Assembly: GCF_011305535.1 (NCBI RefSeq)
Contig: NZ_CP049905.1
Coordinates: forward strand, 4,400,001-4,464,000
DNA length: 64,000 nucleotides
Reading direction: 5' to 3'
Source of the DNA: Diaphorobacter sp. HDW4B
Lineage (GTDB): Bacteria > Pseudomonadota > Gammaproteobacteria > Burkholderiales > Burkholderiaceae_C
Positions 8,400 to 16,058 of the stretch are shown piece after piece. The translations under genes were made by a program, and so were the position numbers. The notes under the pieces are model-generated. The model did no database searches. It saw only the letters and a list, made by a program, of their open reading frames with translations, and was not told the DNA's origin. Position 1 is the stretch's first letter; the number at the start of each line of letters is the position of its first letter.

Positions 8400-10052
8400 T
8401 TATTCCAGTTGTCTTGCGAGATTTCCAAGCTTTTTCTTCAATGCGGTACGCAGTTCTAGGTCTACGCTTACGCGCCTTAGCACAGCTCTCTCGTAGTCAT
8501 CGCGACTGTTGAGGCGTAGTGCTCTGACAATACTGGTAAGTACGCCAGATTCCCGGACCGGATATCTATCGATGATTCCATACAAATCGCCTTGTACTGC
8601 AAGTTTTTCAAGGCGTTCAAGCTCTTTAGGATATGGTGACTTGATTGAGATAGCTAGCGCATCATCCGTTAGCGCAATAAGTTGTTGACGTGAGGGAATT
8701 TCTGAAAGTATCTTGTCACGTAGATGTCTTTCGGCTAGGCGGCTTGCCAAGTGCTCCTTTTTTCCAATGCCTTTCAATGTGTCGAGAGCTTCTTTCTTTG
8801 CGTCTTCGAGTAGTTGATGAGACGTTATCCCCAGTAATTCAGCTTGTTGAGTTGCAATGGCATTTTGAGCCTCGAACGAATAGATGAGACTTTCAACCGC
8901 ATAGATGGATAGAGGGTAGATGCCTGAGCTCTCGAAGTTGACAACTTGCTCGGTTGACATGCCATCATGGTCGATTAGTCCGAACGCAGTTATTCGGTGG
9001 GATGCTTCAGTAGAACGTAGGCCTTCAACAGCTCGCATCACATCTTTGCAAGTCTCTCTCGCGCTCACTGAAATCTCTGGGAAAAGGAGGGCGTAGAGAG
9101 GTTGATCTAAGCTCGACCGATCATCCCCTTCGATGAATAGTATTTTGCGCCGAGCGCCGAGTAGGTCGACCCAAAGCCACTCAGGTATTGGAGCTGCAGA
9201 GTTGATCGTATCAATCTCCCACGAGGTAACATCCCCTGAGCTCCAAGTACAGCCACGTGTAAGAATCATCTCTGTATTTGGAACTGCCATTGGTAGTTCC
9301 AGTTGGTGGGTGCACACCACAAATGCGCAGTCTGTCCGTGTCAAAATCAGTGCTTTGACGAGTGCAATGACAATTGATGGGTGAAGATGGAGCTCTGGTT
9401 CGTCTATTAGAAAGACCATTCCCGCTGGTGCTGACACAACTTCAGCAGCAAAAACGAGAGCAACTCTTTCGCCGTCAGACATGCGTGCGTGGCTGTACGA
9501 TGAGTCAGCACTTCTCACCTTTAGTTCTGAATGCTGAACCTCAAGTCTTATTGAGAAATTTGCTTGACTCAAAACGGCGTTGACTATATCGAGTGGTGAG
9601 TTATCGCTTTGGAGTCGAGCGATGGCTGGTGATTCTGAGCCTTCTACCTTGATTTGGTTTGCCGCATCAATCTTGTATTGCGTCTCGGCTGCCAGCAGGT
9701 CGTGGATGGCTTTCTCGTTTCGAGTTGTCCCCAGAGTGGATTTCCATCGAGTATCAATGGAATCATAGTATGAAAGATTTTTGTTGAAATCCCTGCGACT
9801 GGCTGGAGTTATGCTTAAGCTTTCATTTTCAAAGAAACTTGGCCTAGATCCTGGCATGTAGATAGCTCGTCCGGTCCAGGCTGCCGCCAGCTCATTTATC
9901 AAAGCGGATTTTCCTGCTCCGTTGCGGCCAAGAATGAAAATTGGCCTACCTGCACGTGCGTACAAATGAAAAAAACCTTCGCCAGTCGGTATTTTTGCTT
10001 CGGCCAAGTGATCGAGTACTTCAGAATTCAACAAGTTCTCCAGCTTTATCAA
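8400..10052 (-). CDS. AAA (SMC/OLD-like) ATPase fused to a DUF4435/Toprim-like domain; candidate defence protein
   Basis: The product has 550 residues. The N-terminal half is an ABC/SMC-type ATPase: Walker A GRNGAGKS (42-49), signature-like SDGERVA (192-198), Walker B LIDEPELHLHP (215-225) and H-loop CTHQ (247-250). The C-terminal half starts at about residue 300 with ILFIEGDD (acidic E308, D310), then GLIDHDG (D361, D363) and an ESL motif (E387). This is the acidic layout of DUF4435/Toprim-like nuclease domains. Such ATPase-Toprim proteins include OLD nucleases and AriA/AriB of the PARIS anti-phage system. Base composition and codon use are clearly AT-richer than the neighbours, which suggests transfer. 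It faces hoxC with no mobile-element genes nearby. The function is inferred from domains only. Confidence 0.75.
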   Translation of the reverse strand: MIKLENLLNSEVLDHLAEAKIPTGEGFFHLYARAGRPIFILGRNGAGKSALINELAAAWTGRAIYMPGSRPSFFENESLSITPASRRDFNKNLSYYDSIDTRWKSTLGTTRNEKAIHDLLAAETQYKIDAANQIKVEGSESPAIARLQSDNSPLDIVNAVLSQANFSIRLEVQHSELKVRSADSSYSHARMSDGERVALVFAAEVVSAPAGMVFLIDEPELHLHPSIVIALVKALILTRTDCAFVVCTHQLELPMAVPNTEMILTRGCTWSSGDVTSWEIDTINSAAPIPEWLWVDLLGARRKILFIEGDDRSSLDQPLYALLFPEISVSARETCKDVMRAVEGLRSTEASHRITAFGLIDHDGMSTEQVVNFESSGIYPLSIYAVESLIYSFEAQNAIATQQAELLGITSHQLLEDAKKEALDTLKGIGKKEHLASRLAERHLRDKILSEIPSRQQLIALTDDALAISIKSPYPKELERLEKLAVQGDLYGIIDRYPVRESGVLTSIVRALRLNSRDDYERAVLRRVSVDLELRTALKKKLGNLARQLE

Positions 10053-10252
10053 TAGTATGGAATGATATAGGAGATGCTTGCGCGGAACATGGTCTTGTTT
10101 TGTTGTGTATTACTGTGCTGCAGCCAAGTGTTTTGTGTGGGGATCTCCGTGAGTGCCATACGTGTTTGTACATGAATTGGCTTGACCATAGCAGAGACAA
10201 TACGCACTTCGGATCAACAACTTACAGGCAAGACCAGGTCGGGCAGGGCTCC

Positions 10253-11203
10253 ATGCAGATAGAACAGCACAACAAGCGCGGGGGCGTGCGCATGCCGTCC
10301 ACGGAGGCGCTGCGAGGGTTTGAGGCCGTGGCGCGGCTGGGGAGTTTTGAGCGGGCGGCGCGGGAGCTGAGTCTTACCGCGAGCGCGATTCGCAAGCGCG
10401 TGAATGGGCTGGAAGAACTTGTGGGCGCGGAGCTGTTTGATCGGCGCAGCAATTCCATCATTCCTACCGAGGCGGGGATCAAGTATCTGGAGTCGGTCAA
10501 GCCGATTCTGAACATGTTGATTGCGCTGCCGTCGTTTGCGCAGCCGCAGGCCACTACGACTCGGTTGCGGATCACGGCCACGCCTACGTTTGCGCGGGCG
10601 ATGCTGGCCAGCAGCATTCAGGGGTTCATGAACATGTACCCGCACATCGATGTGGAACTGGTCGTGGTGCCGCCGGTGTTCGATTACCCTTCGACCAATG
10701 CCGATGTGGAGATTCGTGCGGGCGATGCGGCTGCGTTTGGCGGCATTCCGCTGACCAACGATGTGGTGATGCCGATGGCGTCGCCGGTGTTGCTCAAGTC
10801 GATGCCGGAGATGAGCAGTCCTCGCGATCTGCAGCATGCGCCGCTGATTCGCACGACGCTGGAGCCGTGGCAGCCGTGGTTTCAGGCCGCGTTGCTCGAT
10901 TGGCCGGAGCCGCAGCAGGGGCCCAAGTTTCAGGATCTGGGCCTGATTTACGAGGCTGCGTTGAAAGGCCATGGCGTGGCGTTGTGCCGCCTGAGCCTGG
11001 TGCGCGACTGGCTGTTGAACGATACGCTAAGGCCGTTGTTCAATGTGTTTTCGCGGCCCGACAATCAGTATTACGCGCTGACCAATTCCAAGTCGGAAGA
11101 GGTCAGGTTGTTTGTGCATTGGCTGCAGTCGCTGTGCTCCGAACAGTCCATGCAGGCGCAGGAACTGGCGCAACTGGCCTGCTCAAAGCACGGCGTGCAT
11201 TGA
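10253..11203 (+). CDS. LysR-family transcriptional regulator (GcvA-like)
   Basis: This is a DNA-binding regulator of about 316 residues. The helix-turn-helix lies near the N-terminus (EALRGFEAVARLGSFERAAR followed by LSLTASAIRKRV and ELFDRR). It is followed by the periplasmic-binding-like effector domain (LRITATPTFARAMLASS onwards). The glycine-cleavage-activator (GcvA) subtype is suggested by TASAIRKRVNGLEELVG. The start could be 10253 or 10292; the open frame extending to 9941 overlaps the opposing ATPase gene and is rejected. It converges on lldD, ending 26 bases from that gene's stop, so it is a plausible regulator of the liv-lldD operon though not divergently placed. The inducer is unknown. 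Confidence 0.85.
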   Translation: MQIEQHNKRGGVRMPSTEALRGFEAVARLGSFERAARELSLTASAIRKRVNGLEELVGAELFDRRSNSIIPTEAGIKYLESVKPILNMLIALPSFAQPQATTTRLRITATPTFARAMLASSIQGFMNMYPHIDVELVVVPPVFDYPSTNADVEIRAGDAAAFGGIPLTNDVVMPMASPVLLKSMPEMSSPRDLQHAPLIRTTLEPWQPWFQAALLDWPEPQQGPKFQDLGLIYEAALKGHGVALCRLSLVRDWLLNDTLRPLFNVFSRPDNQYYALTNSKSEEVRLFVHWLQSLCSEQSMQAQELAQLACSKHGVH

Positions 11204-11207
11204 GCAG
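11179..11207. other. Perfect-arm stem-loop spanning the LysR gene stop codon
   Basis: CTGCTCAA (11179-11186) pairs with TTGAGCAG (11200-11207). Inside an A/A mismatch, GCAC (188-191 of the 11 kb block) pairs with GTGC (195-198) around a GGC loop. The regulator's TGA is within the right arm. There is no T-run on either side, so an intrinsic terminator is not clearly supported. Its position between two convergent genes makes it a possible weak bidirectional terminator or RNA 3'-end stabiliser. Confidence 0.4.
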
Positions 11208-11229
11208 ATAAGCAGTTCGTTAACTCGCT

Positions 11230-12453
11230 TCAGTTGGGAATGCTGTCGGGATGCAGCACATCGCGGCCTACGGCGCGGATGTCGGTATGGCCGCAGAAGG
11301 CCATGGTGGTGTCGAGTTCCTTGGCGAGGATTTCCAGGCAACGGGTCACGCCCGCTTCGCCGAAAGCGCCCAAGCCGTAGAGATGCGGGCGACCGATCAT
11401 CGTGCCGCGTGCACCGAGGGCGATGGCCTTGAGCACGTCCTGTCCGCTGCGAATGCCGCTGTCCAGCCAGAGTTCGACCTGATTGCCGACGGCGTCTGCA
11501 ATGGCGGGAAGCACCGCGATGGACGACAGCGCGCCGTCCAATTGGCGACCACCGTGGTTGGAGACCACGAGCGCATCGACACCGCAGGCTGCTGCAAGAC
11601 GCGCATCTTCCACATCGAGCACGCCCTTGAGCACCAGCTTGCCGCCCCAGCGTTTTTTGATCCACGCGATGTCGGACCAGTTCAGCGTCGGGTCGAACTG
11701 CTGCGCTGTCCACGACAGCAGCGAGCCCATGTCGTCCACGCCCGAGACATGGCCGATCACGTTGCCGAATTCACGGCGATGGGTGCGCAGCATGTTCAGG
11801 CACCAGGTCGGCTTGGTCGCAAAGTTCAGCATGTTGCCGAGCGTGATGCGCGGCGGCGCAGTCAGGCCGTTGCGCAGATCCTTGTGGCGTTGGCCGATGA
11901 CCTGCAGGTCGAGCGTGACCACCAGCGCGCCGCAGTGGGCGGCCTTGGCGCGGTCGATGAGGCGACCGATGAACTCGCGGTCCTTCATCACGTAGAGCTG
12001 AAACCAGAACGGTGCCTTGGTGTGCGCGGCGATGTCCTCGATGGAGGCGATGCTCATCGTGCTCAGCGTGTACGGAATGCCGAATTTTTCGCAGGCGCGC
12101 GCCGCGTGAATTTCGCCATCGGCATGCTGCATGCCCGCCAAGCCCGTGGGCGCGATCGCCACCGGCATGTTGACCGGAACGCCCGCCATCGTGCTCTTGA
12201 TGCTGCGATCTGCGATGTTGCGGGCCACGCGCTGACGGAACTTGATTTTCTGGAAGTCGCTCTCGTTGGCCTGGTAAGTGCTCTCGGTCCAACTGCCGCT
12301 GTCGGCGTAGTCGTAGAACATGCGTGGCACGCGCTTCTGGGCGAGCACGCGCAGGTCTTCGATGCACACGGCCTTGGCCAGATCGGCGGCGGTGGGGCGG
12401 CCCAGCGGGGTGTTCAGTTTGTTGTAGTTGGTTGTCGTTGCGGCGCTGTTCAT
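11230..12453 (-). CDS. lldD: FMN-dependent alpha-hydroxy-acid dehydrogenase (L-lactate dehydrogenase, LldD type)
   Basis: This 407-residue flavoprotein oxidises L-2-hydroxy acids, classically L-lactate to pyruvate, feeding electrons to the respiratory chain at the inner membrane. The TIM-barrel FMN family features are visible: DYADSGSWTE near the N-terminus, PVAIAPTGLAGMQH, PFWFQLYVMKD, LVVTLDLQVIGQR, and the catalytic/FMN segment VVSNHGGRQLDGA with GARGTMIGRPHLYGL towards the end. It starts 19 bases after livF ends on the same strand, so it is probably the last gene of the liv operon. The true substrate may be another 2-hydroxy acid (for example a branched-chain one or mandelate); sequence alone does not decide. 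Confidence 0.9.
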   Translation of the reverse strand: MNSAATTTNYNKLNTPLGRPTAADLAKAVCIEDLRVLAQKRVPRMFYDYADSGSWTESTYQANESDFQKIKFRQRVARNIADRSIKSTMAGVPVNMPVAIAPTGLAGMQHADGEIHAARACEKFGIPYTLSTMSIASIEDIAAHTKAPFWFQLYVMKDREFIGRLIDRAKAAHCGALVVTLDLQVIGQRHKDLRNGLTAPPRITLGNMLNFATKPTWCLNMLRTHRREFGNVIGHVSGVDDMGSLLSWTAQQFDPTLNWSDIAWIKKRWGGKLVLKGVLDVEDARLAAACGVDALVVSNHGGRQLDGALSSIAVLPAIADAVGNQVELWLDSGIRSGQDVLKAIALGARGTMIGRPHLYGLGAFGEAGVTRCLEILAKELDTTMAFCGHTDIRAVGRDVLHPDSIPN

Positions 12454-12472
12454 GGCGTGAGCACTTTCTTTC

Positions 12473-13225
12473 TTAGCCCCCGAGATAGGCTTCCTGCACC
12501 TTGGCGTTGCCGAGCAGGGCCTGACCCGTGCCTTCGAGCACGATGGAGCCGGTTTCGAGCACGTAGGCGTGGTCCGAAATCTTCAGCGCCTGACGCACGT
12601 TCTGCTCCACCAGAAAGATGGTGAGACCTTCGCGGTTGATGTTCTTGAGAGTGCGGAAAATGTCCTGCACGATGATGGGCGCGAGACCCATCGATGGCTC
12701 GTCGAGCAGCAGCACACGCGGCTTGGCCATGAGGGCGCGGCCGATGGCCAACATCTGCTGCTCACCGCCCGAGAGGTTGCCCGCGTAGCCGCTGTCGCGC
12801 TCCTTGAGGCGCGGGAACAGCGTGTAGATGCGCTCCAGATCGGCGGCCTGTTCGGCGGCGGAATCCTTGCGGGTGTAGGCGCCGAGCTGCAGGTTCTCGC
12901 GCACCGTCAGGCGCGTGAGCGTGGCGCGGCCTTCGGCCACTTGCACCAGCCCGCCCGCCACCAGTTGGTGCGGCTTGAGTGCGCTGACATCCTTGCCGCC
13001 GAACATCACGCGGCCCGTGAGCTTTTTCACAAGGCCGGAGAGCGCGAGCAGCGTGGTCGATTTGCCCGCGCCGTTGGCTCCGACGAGCGTGGTGATCTGG
13101 CCGGGCATCAGGTCGAACGAGATGCCCTTGACGGCCTTCACAGGTCCGTAGTTCACGGCGAGATCACGCACCGACAGCAGCGGCTCGGCCATGTTGTTGC
13201 TTTGGTTGATGGCGTGGTTGGTCAT
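12473..13225 (-). CDS. livF: Branched-chain amino acid-type ABC transporter ATP-binding protein LivF
   Basis: This 250-residue ATPase is one of the two that drive a HAAT-family importer. Seen are Walker A GANGAGKST, signature LSGGEQQM, Walker B RVLLLDEPSMGL and the LivF-specific GLAPIIV. The first ATG overlaps the livG stop (ATGA, 13222-13225). A second Met 11 codons in (MAEPLLSVRDL) is the more typical N-terminus and may be the real start. Operon order is livK-H-M-G-F-lldD. Confidence 0.93.
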   Translation of the reverse strand: MTNHAINQSNNMAEPLLSVRDLAVNYGPVKAVKGISFDLMPGQITTLVGANGAGKSTTLLALSGLVKKLTGRVMFGGKDVSALKPHQLVAGGLVQVAEGRATLTRLTVRENLQLGAYTRKDSAAEQAADLERIYTLFPRLKERDSGYAGNLSGGEQQMLAIGRALMAKPRVLLLDEPSMGLAPIIVQDIFRTLKNINREGLTIFLVEQNVRQALKISDHAYVLETGSIVLEGTGQALLGNAKVQEAYLGG

Positions 13226-14043
13226 CGTGCGGCTCCCACGGCTTGGGCGGTTTCGTCGTCATCGTCACGGCCCAGATAGGCCTCGATCACCTGCGGATCG
13301 TTGCGCACGTGGTCGGGGGCGCCGTGCGAGATGATCTTGCCAAAATTCAGCACCGCGATTTCCTTGCACAGACCCATCACGAAGCGCATGTCGTGCTCGA
13401 TCATGAAGATGGTGAAGCCGCGTGCGTGGATGTTGCGCACCTCGTGCATCAGCTCTTCCTTTTCGGTCGAGTTCATGCCCGCGACCGGCTCGTCGAGCAG
13501 CAGCAGCTTGGGGTCGGTGGCGAGCGCACGGGCCAGTTCCAGACGGCGCTGTTCGCCGTACGAAAGGCTCTCGGCCAGTTCGTCGCACTTGTGTTCCAGG
13601 CGCACCCACGACAGCAGTTCGTAGGCCTTCTCGCGCGCTGCGCGTTCGGCAGCCTGGAACTTGCTGCCACGCAGAAACACGCTGGCAAATCCGTAGTCCA
13701 GATTCGAGTGCATGCCCACGGCGACGTTGTCGAGCAGGGACATTTCCTTGAAGATGCGGATGTTCTGGAACGTGCGCGCGATGCCGCCTTGCGTGATCTT
13801 GTGGGGCTTCTGGCCGACCAGCGAAACGCCGTTGAAAAGCACTTCGCCGGAAGAGGGTGGCAGCAGGCCGGTGATGATGTTCAGCACCGTGGTCTTGCCC
13901 GCACCGTTCGGGCCGATCAGGCCGAAGATGGTGTTGGCGGGCACGCTCAGGTTCACGTCTTCCAGCACGCGCAGACCACCGAAATGGCGTGACACGTTCT
14001 TCAACTGGAGCAGCGGAGTCTTGGATGATGGTTGTGCGCTCAC
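13222..14043 (-). CDS. livG: Branched-chain amino acid-type ABC transporter ATP-binding protein LivG
   Basis: This 273-residue ATPase partners LivF. It has Walker A GPNGAGKTT, the LivG-type sequence GGIARTFQNIRIF, signature SYGEQRR and Walker B LLLLDEPVAGMN, plus the C-terminal LivG-specific extension ending in a short acidic stretch (GRDDDDETA). The start codon is GTG, overlapping the livM stop by four bases (GTGA on the minus strand), so translation is coupled. Length fits the family. Confidence 0.93.
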   Translation of the reverse strand: MSAQPSSKTPLLQLKNVSRHFGGLRVLEDVNLSVPANTIFGLIGPNGAGKTTVLNIITGLLPPSSGEVLFNGVSLVGQKPHKITQGGIARTFQNIRIFKEMSLLDNVAVGMHSNLDYGFASVFLRGSKFQAAERAAREKAYELLSWVRLEHKCDELAESLSYGEQRRLELARALATDPKLLLLDEPVAGMNSTEKEELMHEVRNIHARGFTIFMIEHDMRFVMGLCKEIAVLNFGKIISHGAPDHVRNDPQVIEAYLGRDDDDETAQAVGAAR

Positions 14044-14921
14044 TTCGCGTCTCCCTTCACTTCAGCATGCTTTGTGCCGCCGAACATGCGCTTGAAGCGC
14101 GCCGGGTCCCACAGGCCGCGCGGCAGGAACAGAATGATCACGATGAGCAGCATGCCGTTGACGACAAGGCGGAAGTCCTTCAGGCCGCGCAGCACTTCGG
14201 GCAGCAGCGTGAGGAACAGCGAACCGACCACGGGGCCGATCAGCGAGTTCACGCCGCCCAGAATCGCCATGGTGAGAATTTCCACGGCGCGGTCGAAACC
14301 GTACTCGTTCGGGCCGATGAAGAAGGTGAGGTGAGCACTCAACGCGCCCGCCAGACCTGCAATGCCCGCACCGATGATGAAGGCCATCATCTTGTTGGCG
14401 TTGGTGTCGATGCCCATCAGGCCGGCAGCGGTTTCGTCTTCCTTGATGGCTTCGAGCGCGCGGCCCACCTTGGAGCGGCGCATGCAGGCGAGCATGGCGA
14501 TCACGACGACCAGCGCGAGCAGCACATGCCACCACTCGGTGCTGTTGGGAATGCCGTTCAGGCCCAGCGCGCCGCCGGTGTAGTCTTCCAGATTGAGGAT
14601 GAAGATGCGCACCACTTCGCCGAAGGCGAGCGTCGCCATCGCAAGGTACACACCCGACAGGCGCATCACTGCCTTGCCGAGAAAGAACGCAACGAACATG
14701 GGCGCGGCGATGCCGCCCGCCAATGCGAGCGCGAAGGGCGCTTCATGCGTCATCGTGAGGATGGATGCGGTGTACGCGCCAATGCCCATGAATGCAGCGT
14801 TCGCGAGTGACAGCATGCCGCAGGACAGCGTGATGTAGATCGACAGCGCGAGCAGGGCGTTGATGCCCAGCGTCAGCACCAGATTGCTGTAGATCTGCCA
14901 GAAATTTTCAAAATATTCCAT
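14040..14921 (-). CDS. livM: Branched-chain amino acid-type ABC transporter permease LivM
   Basis: This 293-residue inner-membrane permease has about eight to ten hydrophobic segments. It contains the EAA-like cytoplasmic loop typical of LivM (GRALEAIKEDETAAGLMGID) and the family motif GGVNSLIGPVVG. It ends with LPRGLWDPARF. The gap to livH is 13 bases. It forms the translocation channel with LivH; the substrate is set by the binding protein encoded by livK. Confidence 0.93.
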   Translation of the reverse strand: MEYFENFWQIYSNLVLTLGINALLALSIYITLSCGMLSLANAAFMGIGAYTASILTMTHEAPFALALAGGIAAPMFVAFFLGKAVMRLSGVYLAMATLAFGEVVRIFILNLEDYTGGALGLNGIPNSTEWWHVLLALVVVIAMLACMRRSKVGRALEAIKEDETAAGLMGIDTNANKMMAFIIGAGIAGLAGALSAHLTFFIGPNEYGFDRAVEILTMAILGGVNSLIGPVVGSLFLTLLPEVLRGLKDFRLVVNGMLLIVIILFLPRGLWDPARFKRMFGGTKHAEVKGDAK

Positions 14922-14934
14922 GGTGTGCCGACCC

Positions 14935-15816
14935 TTACGCTTTGCGCTCTTGAATGCGGCCCAGCAGACCTTGTGGGCGCAGAATCAGCACGAGGAACAG
15001 CACGCCGAAAGCCACGGCATCGCGCATGTTCGAGCCGATGTAGGCCACGCTCATCACTTCGGCAAAACCAAGGAACAAACCGGCCAGCATCGCGCCACGA
15101 ATGTCGCCCATGCCGCCGAGAATGATCACGGCAATGCCCTTGTGCAGGATGGGCTGACCCATCAGCGGGAACAGCGCATTGGAATACACACCGACCAGCG
15201 TGCCCGCCACACCGCCGAGGCCCGCAGCCACGAACGACGTGATGATGAACAGCCATTCCACGTTGATGCCCAGCAGCAGCGCGGCCTTGGGCGATTCGGC
15301 GATGGCGCGCAGGGCGCGGCCCAGTTGCGTGCGACCGATCACCAGCACCAGCGCAACCATCAGCACGAACGACAGCAGGATGATGCCGAGTTCGATGACG
15401 GTGATGTGCAGGCCCAGAAAATCCAGCGATTCCTGCGGCAGCACATCGGTGGGAAAGCGCTTGTTTTCAGCGCCCGCAATGCCTTGCGCGAGGTTGTTGA
15501 GCACGATGGCCACGCCGATGGTGGCGATCATCGGAATCAGATGCGGCGCATTGCGTTTGCGCAGCGGCCTGAGCACCAGCACATCGACCAGCGCGCCCAC
15601 GCAGCCCGAGACCAGGAAGGCAAAAATGATGGCGGCCCACAGCGGCAGACCGAGGTTCTGCACGGCGGCAAGGGCCGCATACGCGCCCACCATGAACACC
15701 GCACCATGCGAGAGATTGATGACGCCCAGCACGCCGAAGACGAGCGTGAAGCCCAACGCGAAAAGCGCGTAGACGCACCCGAGCGACAGGGCATTGAATA
15801 ACTGCTGTTCCAGCAT
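14935..15816 (-). CDS. livH: Branched-chain amino acid-type ABC transporter permease LivH
   Basis: This 293-residue permease has the LivH hallmarks: LSLGCVYALFALGFTLVFGV at the N-terminus, INLSHGAVFMVGAYAA, the loop GRALRAIAESPKAALLLGI, and GGMGDIRGAMLAG. I chose the ATG at 15816 (MLEQQLFNAL), where the homologous sequence begins; the open frame extending to 15927 adds a non-hydrophobic, non-conserved stretch. It is separated by 242 bases from livK, with a stem-loop between, which suggests differential expression of the binding protein. Confidence 0.92.
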   Translation of the reverse strand: MLEQQLFNALSLGCVYALFALGFTLVFGVLGVINLSHGAVFMVGAYAALAAVQNLGLPLWAAIIFAFLVSGCVGALVDVLVLRPLRKRNAPHLIPMIATIGVAIVLNNLAQGIAGAENKRFPTDVLPQESLDFLGLHITVIELGIILLSFVLMVALVLVIGRTQLGRALRAIAESPKAALLLGINVEWLFIITSFVAAGLGGVAGTLVGVYSNALFPLMGQPILHKGIAVIILGGMGDIRGAMLAGLFLGFAEVMSVAYIGSNMRDAVAFGVLFLVLILRPQGLLGRIQERKA

Positions 15817-15986
15817 GATGCTTTTATCCAGTTGACCCGAGGGGCCAAAGCGCGAAGCGACGACCTTCACGAGATGAGGAAGGCCAGCCGCGTTCTGCGT
15901 CTGCACGCCACGCTGACTGCAGGTCACCGCCGAGTGAGCGGTGCGCGGTCAGGCTTGTGGGAAAGAAGGCGTGGTGGTCGATGAGT

Positions 15987-16022
15987 GACTGCCGCGATCA
16001 GCGGATCGCGCCTGCGGCAGTC
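15987..16022 (-). terminator. Stem-loop between livK and livH (candidate attenuator)
   Basis: GACTGCCGC (15987-15995) pairs with GCGGCAGTC (16014-16022). An overlapping inner pairing is GCGATC/GATCGC (15994-15999 with 16004-16009). It lies downstream of livK on the transcribed (minus) strand and has no clear T-run. Such a hairpin would favour higher livK mRNA than livHMGF, as is common for binding-protein operons. The rest of 15817-16058 holds nothing else I recognise. Confidence 0.45.
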
Positions 16023-16058
16023 CGAAGGAGCAAACGATGACGAAAGAGAATCGCCCGC

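Noticed and set aside
9941-10252. N-terminal extension of the LysR gene
   Set aside because: It overlaps the start region of the opposing ATPase gene, is AT-rich and unlike any LysR N-terminus.
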